Of a stretch of DNA of 62,938 bases, positions 51,883 to 60,378 are shown in pieces (the stretch's first letter is position 1; every line of letters begins with the position of its first letter). The stretch is from assembly GCA_017435365.1 (NCBI GenBank), contig JAFSFD010000017.1, positions 1 to 62,938 of the forward strand, read 5' to 3'. Below the pieces are notes generated by a model that saw only the letters and a program-made list of their open reading frames with translations, was not told where the DNA came from and made no database searches. The position numbers and the translations under genes are program-made. The DNA is from Akkermansia sp. (GTDB lineage Bacteria > Verrucomicrobiota > Verrucomicrobiia > Verrucomicrobiales > Akkermansiaceae).

Positions 51883-52017
51883 ACAGCATTAGTAAGGCAT
51901 ATTACACCTTTTTACCCCCAAACACAGAAAATCTATGAAAAAATTCTTCGCATCTCTCCTGGCCCTGGTGGGCATGGTAGCCGGTCTCACCCTCACCTCC
52001 TGCGGCGGCGGTGGTGG
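51879..52017. repeat. Right arm of the inverted duplication
   Basis: Plus-strand partner of 51386-51524; begins GACTACAGCATTAGTAAGGC and runs through the signal-peptide codons of lipoprotein B. Confidence 0.88.
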
Positions 52018-52498
52018 TGGTGGTAACCTTTCCGGCACAACGATTATGGCTAACGGTGCTTCGTCAGCCTACCAGATTAGTATAGGGAAGAAAGTGGAAG
52101 GTTCCGAAATTGCTCCTGGTTTAGGCGCATATGAATGCACAATTTCCGATGTTGAGGGATCAATGACCTCAAACATGGTGATGACTATCACGAAGCTTGA
52201 ATACGGAGAGGATGACGAGACAATCAAGCGGCTCGAGGCGGCTGTGGCTCCTGCATCATTCGTGGCTGATGACAATGCTGCGTTCTACAACATTATCACG
52301 GGCATTATAAGTACCAACAAGGCTATCACCAAGCTTACCTTCCCTGAAGGTTCCATGCAGATGATTTTTACCCCCACACAGATTACATGGAAGGGCATGG
52401 TTTCCTATTCGGCTATTGCAGATAATTCCAAGCTGGAGGAGGAGATTACAGTCAATCTGATGTCTCCGGTCGTTGCCATTAGTAAAGGAAGCTACTAA
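51935..52498 (+). CDS. Lipoprotein of unknown function, divergent duplicate B (187 aa)
   Basis: Signal and lipobox almost identical to duplicate A (MKKFFASLLALVGMVAGLTL, TSC) followed by seven Gly. The body shares the opening YQISIGKKVEGSE with A's YQISFGSKLEGTG and the ending VVAISKG with VAVTRG, so the two are old paralogues whose 5' ends were later homogenised or newly copied. Surface-exposed outer-membrane lipoprotein is likely from the lipobox and Gly linker; function unknown. A perfect 19-bp hairpin follows at 52563. Confidence 0.75.
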   Translation: MKKFFASLLALVGMVAGLTLTSCGGGGGGGNLSGTTIMANGASSAYQISIGKKVEGSEIAPGLGAYECTISDVEGSMTSNMVMTITKLEYGEDDETIKRLEAAVAPASFVADDNAAFYNIITGIISTNKAITKLTFPEGSMQMIFTPTQITWKGMVSYSAIADNSKLEEEITVNLMSPVVAISKGSY

Positions 52499-52562
52499 AA
52501 AGCCGTCGAATTCATTAAGCGGGCTGAAAGACCGCGGAATTTTGAGCCCGTGAAGCGGGCGA

Positions 52563-52605
52563 AAGAGCAATAGGGCCGGGGTATATCCCCGGCCCTATTG
52601 CTCTT
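52563..52605. terminator. Long perfect hairpin after lipoprotein B
   Basis: 19-bp arms AAGAGCAATAGGGCCGGGG / CCCCGGCCCTATTGCTCTT, 5-nt loop. Lacks a long T-run, but its position suggests a terminator. Confidence 0.65.
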
Positions 52606-52722
52606 GCTCCCCCTACCGGGAGGGCATATCAATGGCGAGCCTCAGGAGCCTGTCTCTGCGTAGCTCTGGCGGAGACGCGGAGACCCGGAGAGTGGACACC
52701 TGTCCCAAAGTTTGAGTGCAGA

Positions 52723-52848
52723 GCTCGGTAAATTGATGTTTGTCGTTGTCGGGGCACGGGACTTCAGTCCCGAAATAACGGTGCTTCCAATCGGGACTGA
52801 AGTCCCGTGCTCCGACAGAGTTCCCCCACAAATTCACATTTATCGGGT
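52723..52848 (-). repeat. REPIN-like palindromic repeat, copy 5
   Basis: Full two-hairpin copy, same orientation as copy 4; its right end (CACATTTATCGGGT) runs into the G-run of element C. It helps fill the gene-free stretch 52499-52992. Confidence 0.92.
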
Positions 52849-52912
52849 AGAGGGGGGGGCTTCTTCCAAAATGTTGTGGGCGTTTCAATTTCTAACGAAA
52901 TCCTTGGGATAT
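52848..52912 (+). promoter_or_regulatory. Conserved promoter-proximal element, copy C (upstream of ychF)
   Basis: G-run, GGCTTCTTCCAAAATGTTG, GCGTTTCAATTTCTAACG, AAATCCTTGGG. Shares GGGCTTCTTCCAAAATGTTG exactly with copy A (58133-58152). Confidence 0.65.
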
Positions 52913-52977
52913 GCGCGCGCGAGTGGGCATAATCCGGCATGGCGTAGTTTAGGCTTTTCCGCGCGAGGTCTATCGTG

Positions 52978-52983
52978 TAGAAT
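52978..52983 (+). promoter_or_regulatory. ychF -10 box
   Basis: TAGAAT, 9 nt before ATG 52993; the -35 (CTTTTCC region, 52953-52960) is weak. Confidence 0.5.
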
Positions 52984-52992
52984 AGGCGCGTT

Positions 52993-54114
52993 ATGTTACA
53001 GGCAGGTATCGTAGGTCTCCCGAACGTCGGCAAATCCACCCTTTTCAATGCGGTCACGCGCTCCCGCAAGGCGGAGGCGGCTAACTATCCATTCTGCACC
53101 ATTGACCCGAATGTGGGCATGGTGGAGGTGCCGGATGAGCGCCTGGCGGTGCTCGCAGAGATGAGCAAGAGCGAGCGCGTGGTGCCCGCCGCCATCGAGT
53201 TCGTGGATATTGCCGGTCTGGTAAAGGGTGCGGCCGAGGGTGCCGGTCTGGGCAACAAGTTCCTCTCCAACATCCGCGAGACGGATGCCATCGTGCAGGT
53301 GGTGCGCTGCTTTGAGAATGATGATATCATCCACGAGCTCGGCTCCGTAGATCCGGTGCGCGACATCGAAATCATCAATGCCGAGCTCATCCTGGCCGAC
53401 CTGGCCGCTATGGAAAAGCGAAAGGAAAGCCGCATCAAGAAGGCACGCGGCGGCGATAAGGAAGCCAAGGCCGAGGTGGCGCTCATCGAGAAGCTCCTGC
53501 CGCACCTGGATGCCGGCAACCCCGCCATCACCCTGGAGCTGAGTGAAGAAGAGCGCAAGCTGCTGCACAGCTTCTACCTGCTTTCTGATAAGAAGAGCAT
53601 CTTTGCCTGCAACGTGAGCGAGGAAGAGCTGGCCGAGGCCGTGAAGGACCCCGATTCCCACCCCTACGTCTCCGCCGTGCGCAAGTATGTGGCCGAGCAC
53701 CACAATGCTGAGGCCATCGTCATCTCCGCCCGCATCGAGGAAGAACTCTCCGAGCTCGACCCCGCCGAGGCCCGCGAGTACCTCAACGATATCGGCGTAG
53801 AGGACTCCGGCGTGAGCGACCTCATCCGCGCCGTGTACCACCTGCTCGGCCTGCGCACCTATCTCACCACCGGTGTGAAGGAAACCAAGGCCTGGACCAT
53901 CCGCGCCGGTGACAAGGCACCCCGCGCCGCCGGCGTCATCCACACCGACTTTGAGCGCGGCTTCATCGCCGCCCAGGTGGTGGCCTACGAGGATCTGGTG
54001 GCCTGCGGTTCCCTGGCCAAGGCCAAGGAGCAGGCCAAGCTCCGCATCGAAGGCAAGGAATATGTGGTGCAGGACGGTGACGTGGTCGAATTCCGCTTCA
54101 ACGTTTCCAAGTAA
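52993..54114 (+). CDS. ychF: Redox-regulated P-loop ATPase YchF
   Basis: OBG-like ATPase that binds ribosomes and influences stress response and stop/start fidelity. G1 GLPNVGKSTLFNAVT at residues 6-20, G3 FVDIAGLVKGAAEGAGLGNK, and the altered G4 FACNVSEEEL (N..E in place of NKxD), which makes the protein prefer ATP. Helical coiled-coil insert residues about 130-170 and C-terminal TGS domain (DFERGFIAAQVVAYEDL). Ends EFRFNVSK, as usual. 373 aa. Followed by a strong terminator. Confidence 0.96.
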   Translation: MLQAGIVGLPNVGKSTLFNAVTRSRKAEAANYPFCTIDPNVGMVEVPDERLAVLAEMSKSERVVPAAIEFVDIAGLVKGAAEGAGLGNKFLSNIRETDAIVQVVRCFENDDIIHELGSVDPVRDIEIINAELILADLAAMEKRKESRIKKARGGDKEAKAEVALIEKLLPHLDAGNPAITLELSEEERKLLHSFYLLSDKKSIFACNVSEEELAEAVKDPDSHPYVSAVRKYVAEHHNAEAIVISARIEEELSELDPAEAREYLNDIGVEDSGVSDLIRAVYHLLGLRTYLTTGVKETKAWTIRAGDKAPRAAGVIHTDFERGFIAAQVVAYEDLVACGSLAKAKEQAKLRIEGKEYVVQDGDVVEFRFNVSK

Positions 54115-54129
54115 TCATCTGCCTCACAC

Positions 54130-54168
54130 AAAATCCCCCGCGAGCAAGCGCTGTTCGCGGGGGATTTT
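54130..54168 (+). terminator. ychF terminator
   Basis: AAAATCCCCCGCGA / TCGCGGGGGATTTT, 11-nt loop. Confidence 0.9.
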
Positions 54169-54264
54169 GTTTCACCATCTCCTCATTGTGCAGGGGGGGA
54201 CAGTGATTGGGGGTAGAATGCCAGGGATACAGGTGCTGCATTGCCCGAAGGCCTGTGCTTGCTT

Positions 54265-55167
54265 TTACAGCAGCCGCCTGGCGCCCGGCACATCGAGCCG
54301 GCGGGATTCGCGGGCGTAGCCGAAGGAGCCTTCGTCCGGCTCGTCCGTGTTGCGGCGGCGGTGCACGGTGCCGCTCTGGGTGCGCAGGTAGTGAACTACG
54401 CCGTGGCCCACGGCCTCGGCATAGCGGCGGGCGTTTTCGGGGTCGGCCAGGTAGCGTGCGTGCTGGCGGTTGTTCAGGAAAGCGGCCTCGATGATGGCGG
54501 CGGGGATGCCGGCGTCATCGCAGACGTTGAGCCAGCCGCCGCCGCGGGAGGCATCCACAAAGCGTGTCTGCACGCGGCAGGGCTGCCCTTTGTTGGGCAT
54601 GCCGTGGTTGAGGCAGCGGGAGTTGAGGGAATCTGCAATGGCCTGGGCCAGGGGCTGGCCGTTGTGCCGGTTGGTGAGGATGATTGATTTCTGGTTGTGC
54701 CTGCGCCAGCCGTTGCCGCTGCTGTTGTGGTGCAGGAAGACGGCGGCGGGAGCCTGGCGGTACACGGCGTAATCGGCGCTGATGATACCGCCGGCCACGC
54801 GGTCCGGGTAGTAGCGGGAGGGGTAGCGGCGCCCGGGTTTCTCGTCTTTCTCCAGGTGCTGCACATCGGCCCGCCCGGCCCAGGCCTCGTAGCGCTCGTC
54901 ATCCGGCTCATCGCCGCGGTTGCAGACCACGCAGGGGTAGCCGGCTTCCTCAATCACCTTCTTGGTGTAGTAGGCGTTTTCGTACCAGAACTCGCATTCG
55001 GAGATGCGCCTGCCGCCCACCTTGCCGGGGGTGCGGGCGCCGGGGTGTTCAGCCGTGTGTCCGATATCCAGCACCACCGCAGTGGTGGGCGGGCCGGGGA
55101 ATTGCTGGCAGGCAGCCAGTGCCAGGGCTGCCAGGCTGAGCAGCAGGGCTTTGCAGCGGTGCTGCAT
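54265..55167 (-). CDS. N-acetylmuramoyl-L-alanine amidase (Amidase_3) lipoprotein (300 aa)
   Basis: Cuts the bond between glycan and stem peptide in peptidoglycan. Lipoprotein signal (MQHRCKALLLSLAALALAAC, C20). Zinc site pattern: H37 in VLDIGHTAEHPGART, Glu in SECEFWYEN, His in AVFLHHNSSGNG and catalytic Glu in AAIIEAAFLNN. A C-terminal 40-residue basic tail (VHRRRNTDEPDEGSFGYARE) lies outside the domain. Start at 55167, one base after the dnaB stop; the frame remains open into dnaB but lacks a signal there. Transcribed with dnaB. Confidence 0.9.
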   Translation of the reverse strand: MQHRCKALLLSLAALALAACQQFPGPPTTAVVLDIGHTAEHPGARTPGKVGGRRISECEFWYENAYYTKKVIEEAGYPCVVCNRGDEPDDERYEAWAGRADVQHLEKDEKPGRRYPSRYYPDRVAGGIISADYAVYRQAPAAVFLHHNSSGNGWRRHNQKSIILTNRHNGQPLAQAIADSLNSRCLNHGMPNKGQPCRVQTRFVDASRGGGWLNVCDDAGIPAAIIEAAFLNNRQHARYLADPENARRYAEAVGHGVVHYLRTQSGTVHRRRNTDEPDEGSFGYARESRRLDVPGARRLL

Positions 55168-55168
55168 A

Positions 55169-56629
55169 TTAACCGCCTTCCTCCTCGTCTGCGCGCGGAA
55201 TGCGCGGGGTGAATCGCATGAGCTCCGGTATGAAGGTGAGGGGCACATCGCCCGTGGGGCCGTTTCGGTTCTTCGAAAGTGCCAGGTTGGCATCGGAGCC
55301 CACTGTCTCGCGCTCCTCGTCGTCCTCGGCATAGTAGGCCATGCGGTAGAGCAGGCCGATCATGTCGGCATCCTGCTCGATGGCGCCGGATTCACGCAAG
55401 TCACTCATCATGGGCACACCCTTGTTCTTGCCGGGGCGGTTTTCCGGGCCGCGGTTCAGCTGGGCCAGGGCCAGTATGGGCAGGTTGAGCTCCTTGGCCA
55501 GGCTCTTCAGACCGCCGGAAATTTCTGCGATTTCGCGTTCGCGGCTGTTCTGGGCCTGCTTGGTGTGGGAGCGCATGAGCTGCAGGTAGTCGATGCCGAT
55601 GCAGCAGAGGTCCGGGTGGTCGCGCATCACGCGGCGGGCCTTGGCTCGCAGCTCTGCAATGGAGATGGCCGCGGTGTCGTCGATGACGATTTTGCTGGAG
55701 CGCAGCTCGGTGATGGCGTGCTTGAGGCGTTTCATTTCCTCCTTGGATAAGCCGCCCTGCTTGGAGACCAGCGCTTGTTTGCTTACCCCGCTGCGGGCGT
55801 AGAGCAGGCGCTCCACCAGCTGCACGCTGGGCATTTCGCAGGAGAAGATGAGGATGGGTTTCTTGACGTTGAGCGCCAGGTGCTCCATGATGTTGAGCAG
55901 GAAGGAGGTCTTACCCATGGACGGACGCGCGGCGATGATGAAGAGTTCGCCGCCTTTCAGGCCGTTTATCATGGTGTCCAGGCGGGGGTAACCGGTGGTG
56001 AGCCCCAGCACCTCGCCCTTGCTGCTCATCATGCGCTCCATGTTGTTCACGGCGGCGGCAATATCGGCGCTCAGCTTCCATTCGCCGCCTTTATCCGTGC
56101 TCTGGCGGATTTTCAGCACCGCCTGTTCGGTCTCATCCAGCAGGGCATCCACCTCGGCCTCGCTCGTGTAGGCTGATTCGCTGGCCTGGTTGGCGGTCAG
56201 GATGATGCTGCGGCGGATGAATTTTTCCTTCAGCGTTTCAAAATGCAGGTTGAACAGGCCCGTGTTGGTGGTGTAGGAGAAGACATCCGTGAGCCCGGCG
56301 GGACCGCCCACAGCCTCCAGCTGTTTCTTGTCTGCCAGCTGCTGCATGACTGAGGTCACATCGATGGGGATGCCCTTGTCGTAGCGCTCGCGGAATATTT
56401 CCCACAGAATGCGGTGCGCCGGAATGTAGAAGAAATCGCCCGTCATGCCCTTCGAGACGCACTGGGACACGATATTGGTCGGGTCGATGGTCATCATCGC
56501 CAGCAGGCTTTTCTCGATATTAGGCGCTTGCGGCATAACCACATTTGCGCCTGTGTGTGCGGCGGCGCCTGCTTTCAGGTCGGCTTTCTCGTTGATTTCC
56601 GGGCTCATGGTATCGTTCTTCTCCGCCAT
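55169..56629 (-). CDS. dnaB: Replicative DNA helicase DnaB
   Basis: Hexameric helicase of the replication fork. N-terminal domain residues about 35-150 (PQAPNIEKSLLAMMTIDPTN; LWEIFRERYDKGIPIDVTSV), linker, RecA-like domain with Walker A ARPSMGKTSF, Walker B CCIGIDYLQLM, and the arginine-finger region LALSKNRNGPTGDVPLTFIP. A 30-residue acidic/Ala N-terminal extension precedes the first domain. Minus strand promoter TTGCCA-17-TAGGAT; 16-nt leader region without a Shine-Dalgarno. Confidence 0.96.
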   Translation of the reverse strand: MAEKNDTMSPEINEKADLKAGAAAHTGANVVMPQAPNIEKSLLAMMTIDPTNIVSQCVSKGMTGDFFYIPAHRILWEIFRERYDKGIPIDVTSVMQQLADKKQLEAVGGPAGLTDVFSYTTNTGLFNLHFETLKEKFIRRSIILTANQASESAYTSEAEVDALLDETEQAVLKIRQSTDKGGEWKLSADIAAAVNNMERMMSSKGEVLGLTTGYPRLDTMINGLKGGELFIIAARPSMGKTSFLLNIMEHLALNVKKPILIFSCEMPSVQLVERLLYARSGVSKQALVSKQGGLSKEEMKRLKHAITELRSSKIVIDDTAAISIAELRAKARRVMRDHPDLCCIGIDYLQLMRSHTKQAQNSREREIAEISGGLKSLAKELNLPILALAQLNRGPENRPGKNKGVPMMSDLRESGAIEQDADMIGLLYRMAYYAEDDEERETVGSDANLALSKNRNGPTGDVPLTFIPELMRFTPRIPRADEEEGG

Positions 56630-56645
56630 AAGCGGAACCTAGGCT

Positions 56646-56674
56646 ATCCTACTACTTCTCGCCCCGTTTGGCAA
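56646..56674 (-). promoter_or_regulatory. dnaB promoter
   Basis: Minus strand TTGCCA, 17-nt spacer, TAGGAT, 16 nt to ATG 56629. Confidence 0.55.
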
Positions 56675-56730
56675 GTTCAAAAAGCATGTTGCCCCGGGCG
56701 AGCCGCTTGCGCCCCCAAAGTTTATGAAAT

Positions 56731-56858
56731 GAGCGCGATAAATGAGAATATGTGGGGGAACTCTGTCGGAGCACGGGACTTCAGTCCCGATTGGAAGCAC
56801 CGTTATTTCGGGACTGAAGTCCCGTGCCCCGACAACGACAAACATCAATTTATCGAGC
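56731..56858 (+). repeat. REPIN-like palindromic repeat, copy 6
   Basis: Full copy with inverted ends GCGCGATAAAT / ATTTATCGAGC. Lies between divergent dnaB and aroC, upstream of element D. Together these fill 56630-56993. Confidence 0.92.
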
Positions 56859-56918
56859 ACTGGGGGCTTCAAAAATGTGGATGTTATTTCTATTCCCTGC
56901 AAATCCTGAGCCAAATGG
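56859..56918 (+). promoter_or_regulatory. Conserved promoter-proximal element, copy D (upstream of aroC)
   Basis: CTGGGGGCTTCAAAAATGTG, ATGTTATTTCTAT, GCAAATCCTGAG. The most diverged copy, missing the CC before AAAATGT. Confidence 0.5.
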
Positions 56919-56947
56919 AGCCAATAGGGTGCATGCTGAATGAAGTC

Positions 56948-56976
56948 TTGCATTCTGCTGCTGCTTCGAGTATCAT
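56948..56976 (+). promoter_or_regulatory. aroC promoter
   Basis: TTGCAT, 17-nt spacer, TATCAT, 17 nt to ATG 56994. Confidence 0.55.
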
Positions 56977-56993
56977 CAGCGGCAGTCAAGAGT

Positions 56994-58076
56994 ATGTCCA
57001 GTTCATTCGGTTCCGTTTTCAAAATCAGCACCTGGGGTGAGTCTCACGGGGTGGGGGTGGGTGTTGTCATCGATGGTTGCCCGGCTCGCGTGCCCCTTAC
57101 CCGCGAAATGATTCAGGCAGAGCTGGATCGCCGCCGCCCCGGCCAGAGTGATATTGTCACCCCCCGCAACGAGGCCGATGCCGTGGAAATTCTTTCCGGG
57201 GTGCTGGATGGGCTCACCCTCGGCACGCCTATTGCGCTTTCCGTGCGCAACAAGGACCACCGCTCCACCGCGTACGATGAAATGCAGCACACTTACCGGC
57301 CGTCTCATGCGGATTACTGCTACGACGCCAAGTATGGCATACGCGCCTGGGCCGGTGGTGGCCGCGCCAGCGCCCGCGAAACCATAGGCCGCGTGGCTGC
57401 CGGAGCCGTGGCGCGCGCGGTGGTGCGCACCCTCTGCCCGCAGGTAGAGGTCATTGCCTGGGTGCAGCAGGTGCACTCCATCATCTGCCCCACCCCGGCG
57501 GCTGAGGTGTGCGCCGCCACTGTGGAAGGCAACATCGTGCGCACGGCCGACCCCGCCGTTGCTGAGGAAATGGCAGCTGCCATACGCAGCGCCCGCAGTG
57601 CTGGCGATTCTCTTGGCGGTATCGTGGCGTGCACGGTGCGGAACTGTCCTGTGGGGCTGGGTGACCCGGTGTTCGATAAGCTGGAGGCCACCCTTGGCCA
57701 CGCCATGCTCAGCATTCCGGCCTGCAAGGGCTTCGAAATCGGCAGCGGTTTCTCGGCTCCGCAATTCAGGGGAAGCCAGCACAACGATTCCTTCTATATG
57801 GACGGCCCGCGCGTGCGCACCCGCACCAACAACTCCGGCGGTATCCAGGGCGGTATCTCCAATGGTGAGGATATCAACATGCGCCTCGCTTTCAAACCCA
57901 CTGCCACCCTCATGATTGAGCAGGAAACCGTGAACGATGCCCACCAGCCTGCCACCCTCCGTGGTAAAGGCCGGCACGATGCCTGCGTGCTTCCCCGTGC
58001 CGTGCCCGTGGTCGAATCTATGGCTTGGCTTGTCCTTTGCGACCACCTTCTCCGGCAGAAGACAGTCTCCCTGTGA
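56994..58076 (+). CDS. aroC: Chorismate synthase
   Basis: Last step of the shikimate pathway: EPSP to chorismate, with reduced FMN. Signature blocks: N-terminal [20 protein letters not shown], the [14 protein letters not shown] then [19 protein letters not shown] (FMN-binding), [20 protein letters not shown] and [20 protein letters not shown]. 360 aa is normal. Start ATG 56994 (MSSSFGSVF) fits the family; the frame stays open to 56940 without similarity. Lies divergently from dnaB. Confidence 0.96.
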   Translation: MSSSFGSVFKISTWGESHGVGVGVVIDGCPARVPLTREMIQAELDRRRPGQSDIVTPRNEADAVEILSGVLDGLTLGTPIALSVRNKDHRSTAYDEMQHTYRPSHADYCYDAKYGIRAWAGGGRASARETIGRVAAGAVARAVVRTLCPQVEVIAWVQQVHSIICPTPAAEVCAATVEGNIVRTADPAVAEEMAAAIRSARSAGDSLGGIVACTVRNCPVGLGDPVFDKLEATLGHAMLSIPACKGFEIGSGFSAPQFRGSQHNDSFYMDGPRVRTRTNNSGGIQGGISNGEDINMRLAFKPTATLMIEQETVNDAHQPATLRGKGRHDACVLPRAVPVVESMAWLVLCDHLLRQKTVSL

Positions 58077-58116
58077 CACCCGATTACCCCGCCGCAGCCG
58101 GAGTGCTTTCTGTTTT

Positions 58117-58196
58117 CCGGGACAGGGAGGAGGGCTTCTTCCAAAATGTTGATGATGTTTCTATAGCTTACCAAATCTTGGGGACACGTGTGGAAA
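58117..58196 (+). promoter_or_regulatory. Conserved promoter-proximal element, copy A (upstream of nagA)
   Basis: GGGACAGGGAGGAGGGCTTC, TTCCAAAATGTTGATGATGT, TTCTATAGCTTACCAAATC, TTGGGGACACGTGTGGAAAT. The best-preserved copy, and the only one without an adjacent REPIN-like repeat. Confidence 0.65.
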
Positions 58197-58221
58197 TTTG
58201 GCGCATCTTGTTTCTTTTGCC

Positions 58222-58250
58222 TTGCATCGTGGTGGAGATAACGCTAAAAT
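58222..58250 (+). promoter_or_regulatory. nagA promoter
   Basis: TTGCAT, 17-nt spacer, TAAAAT; leader about 44 nt containing a weak CAGGGGGAA purine run. Confidence 0.6.
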
Positions 58251-58300
58251 CAACCTGTGAGCAGGGGGAATAAGCCCACTGCTGACCCTTTTATACGATT

Positions 58301-59443
58301 ATGAAGACACTCATCACGAACGCGCATATCATTTCCCCCGGCATTGATCTGCCCGGTGGTTCTGTACTTGTGGAAGGCAGCAAGATTATTGCTGTGTTGC
58401 AGCCCGGCGAAACCGCCGAGGCTGATAAGACGATTGATGCCGGCGGCAACATGCTGATGCCCGGTTTCATCGATATCCACTCCCACGGCGCCGGCGGCTG
58501 CGATACCTGCGATTGCAAGGTGGAGAGCATCCGCACGATTGCCGATTGCAAGATGAAGGAAGGCGTGACCACCTGGCTGCCCACCACTCTGACCCTGGGC
58601 ACCAAGACCCTGGCCGATGTATGCACTGTTGTGAAGGAATACGCCGCCGCTCCGAGCGGCTCCAAGACCCCCGGCGTGCACCTGGAAGGACCCTACATCA
58701 ACCCGAAGCAGTGTGGCGCCCAGAACCCCGCTTTCGTGCGTCCTGCCGATTTTGAGGAAGTGGCCATGCTGAACGATATCTACCCGGTGCTGCTCATCTC
58801 CATGGCTCCGGAAATGCCCGGCTCCATCGACTTCATCAACAAGGCTACTTCTGCCGGCATCACCTGCTCCGCAGGCCACTCCGCTGCCAGCTACGCCGAT
58901 TTCAAGAAGGCCAAGGCTGCCGGCCTGAAGCACCTCACCCACTTCTGCAACCAGATGAGCCCGCAGCACCACCGCGAAATCGGCCTGGTGGGCTCCGGCA
59001 TGCTGGATAAGGATATCAAGATTGAAATCATCTGCGATAAGATTCACCTCTGCGAGGATATGCTGAAGCTCACTTTCAGCAACAAGGATATTGACCAGAT
59101 GATTATGATTACGGACTCCCTGGCCTGCTCCTGGATGCCCGATGGCCCCGGCCAGCTGGGTGGTCTGCCCATCATCGTGAAGGGCGGCGTGGCCCGCCTG
59201 GAGAGCGGCAACCTGGCCGGCTCCACCCTGCGCTATGCCAAGGGCCTCAAGAATGTGCAGGAGCTCACCGGCGCCCCGCTCAGCGAGCTGGTGAAGGCTA
59301 CCTCCTGGAACCAGGCCCAGAGCCTCGGGCTCTTTGACCTGGGCAAGATTGCCCCCGGCTACACCGCCGATATGGTGGTGCTGGATGCCGAGTACGAAAC
59401 CGTCATGACTATCATCGACGGTGAGCTCCGCTACCAGGCATAA
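58301..59443 (+). CDS. nagA: N-acetylglucosamine-6-phosphate deacetylase
   Basis: Removes acetate from GlcNAc-6-P in amino-sugar use and cell-wall recycling. Amidohydrolase motifs: metal site GFIDIHSHGAGG near residue 60, GVHLEGPYINPKQCGAQNPA with the metal-binding Glu, GHSAASYADF, HFCNQMSP and catalytic Asp in MITDSLACSWMPDG. 380 aa is normal. In a mucin-using gut bacterium this enzyme fits host GlcNAc use; this link is inference. Followed by a hairpin at 59456. Confidence 0.95.
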   Translation: MKTLITNAHIISPGIDLPGGSVLVEGSKIIAVLQPGETAEADKTIDAGGNMLMPGFIDIHSHGAGGCDTCDCKVESIRTIADCKMKEGVTTWLPTTLTLGTKTLADVCTVVKEYAAAPSGSKTPGVHLEGPYINPKQCGAQNPAFVRPADFEEVAMLNDIYPVLLISMAPEMPGSIDFINKATSAGITCSAGHSAASYADFKKAKAAGLKHLTHFCNQMSPQHHREIGLVGSGMLDKDIKIEIICDKIHLCEDMLKLTFSNKDIDQMIMITDSLACSWMPDGPGQLGGLPIIVKGGVARLESGNLAGSTLRYAKGLKNVQELTGAPLSELVKATSWNQAQSLGLFDLGKIAPGYTADMVVLDAEYETVMTIIDGELRYQA

Positions 59444-59455
59444 ATCAACTCAACC

Positions 59456-59479
59456 GGCGGGGTGCTGCGGCACCCCGCC
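59456..59479 (+). terminator. Hairpin after nagA
   Basis: GGCGGGGTGC / GCACCCCGCC, 4-nt loop, followed by a weak T-containing stretch. Confidence 0.55.
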
Positions 59480-59514
59480 ACTCTTTCATCTCACAACCAC
59501 TGCATCCAGGTTTC

Positions 59515-60276
59515 ATGCTCATCTCCCCCCTCGCCCGTAAACTGTGCCAGAAAAAGGGAATAGACCCCACGGTCCTGTGTGGCACCGGCCCGCGCGGCCG
59601 CATTATGGCGGCAGATGTGGTGGAACCCACCACGGCCCCGGCGAGCCGCGGCAGGACGGTGGTGAACGATTTTGCCATCACCCCCACCCGCCCGGAGATT
59701 GACGGATACTACGTTTACGACCAGGAGGTGGACATGGCAGCGCTGGCCCGTATCAGCCTGCCCATAGCGGTGCAGTGCGAAAAGCTGCTGGAGAAGCGTT
59801 ATTCGCTGTTCGACTACATTACCCGTGCGGTGGTGAAGGCCTGCACCAGTCATCCCTGCTGGATGCCGGCGGATGGCAAGGTGGATGTGCTCCTCTTTGA
59901 GGAGGAGGGGCGCAAGGTCATGGGCATTGAGAATGCCGCCAACAAGAGCATCTACCGCCTGGCTCGCGAAGTGCAGCAGGATAGTGATTCCGTGCTCGAG
60001 AACTTTACACCCCATATCGCCGTGTGCGATGCCGCCACGGCCCGCCAGCAGGTGGTGGATTACATTGCCAGCGGCAAACGCCCTGCTTTCGGCTTTGTGG
60101 CCCGTGGCCGCAGCGCCAAGGTCGGCATCCGCGCCGGGGGCGATAACCCCGGCAACTACTCCCTGCCGTATACCTTCTACGTCTCCACCACCATCCCCGC
60201 AGCGGAGGCCAACCGCATCGCTGCCCGCCTGGGGGATTTGTTGTATAATCCGGTGAGCCTTTTGCTTCCGACCTGA
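59515..60276 (+). CDS. Orphan E2-like acyltransferase: E3-binding domain plus degenerate catalytic domain (253 aa)
   Basis: Residues 1-40 are a peripheral subunit-binding domain (ISPLARKLCQKKGIDPTVLC then GTGPRGRIMAADV), the part of 2-oxo-acid dehydrogenase E2 that grips E3. The rest follows the E2 catalytic fold (YITRAVVKACTSHPCWMPAD; YTFYVSTTIPAAEANRIAAR; LGDLLYNPVSLLL), but at the place of the essential HxxxDG motif it has STTIPAAEA, so the catalytic His and Asp are absent. There is no lipoyl domain and no E1/E3 gene nearby. Probably non-catalytic: a structural or regulatory subunit. Start ATG 59515 at the PSBD. Confidence 0.75.
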   Translation: MLISPLARKLCQKKGIDPTVLCGTGPRGRIMAADVVEPTTAPASRGRTVVNDFAITPTRPEIDGYYVYDQEVDMAALARISLPIAVQCEKLLEKRYSLFDYITRAVVKACTSHPCWMPADGKVDVLLFEEEGRKVMGIENAANKSIYRLAREVQQDSDSVLENFTPHIAVCDAATARQQVVDYIASGKRPAFGFVARGRSAKVGIRAGGDNPGNYSLPYTFYVSTTIPAAEANRIAARLGDLLYNPVSLLLPT

Positions 60277-60277
60277 G

Positions 60278-60299
60278 TCCGCGAGCCCCGGCTCGCGGA
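60278..60299 (+). terminator. Hairpin after E2-like gene
   Basis: TCCGCGAGC / GCTCGCGGA, 4-nt loop, starting 1 nt after the stop; no long T-run. Confidence 0.5.
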
Positions 60300-60378
60300 T
60301 ATCGTTCCCCAATAGGCCTTACTCAGTCTCTTTCCCTATCATTGGGAAAAGATTAAGCCCAACCCGACAGAGAGCGAA

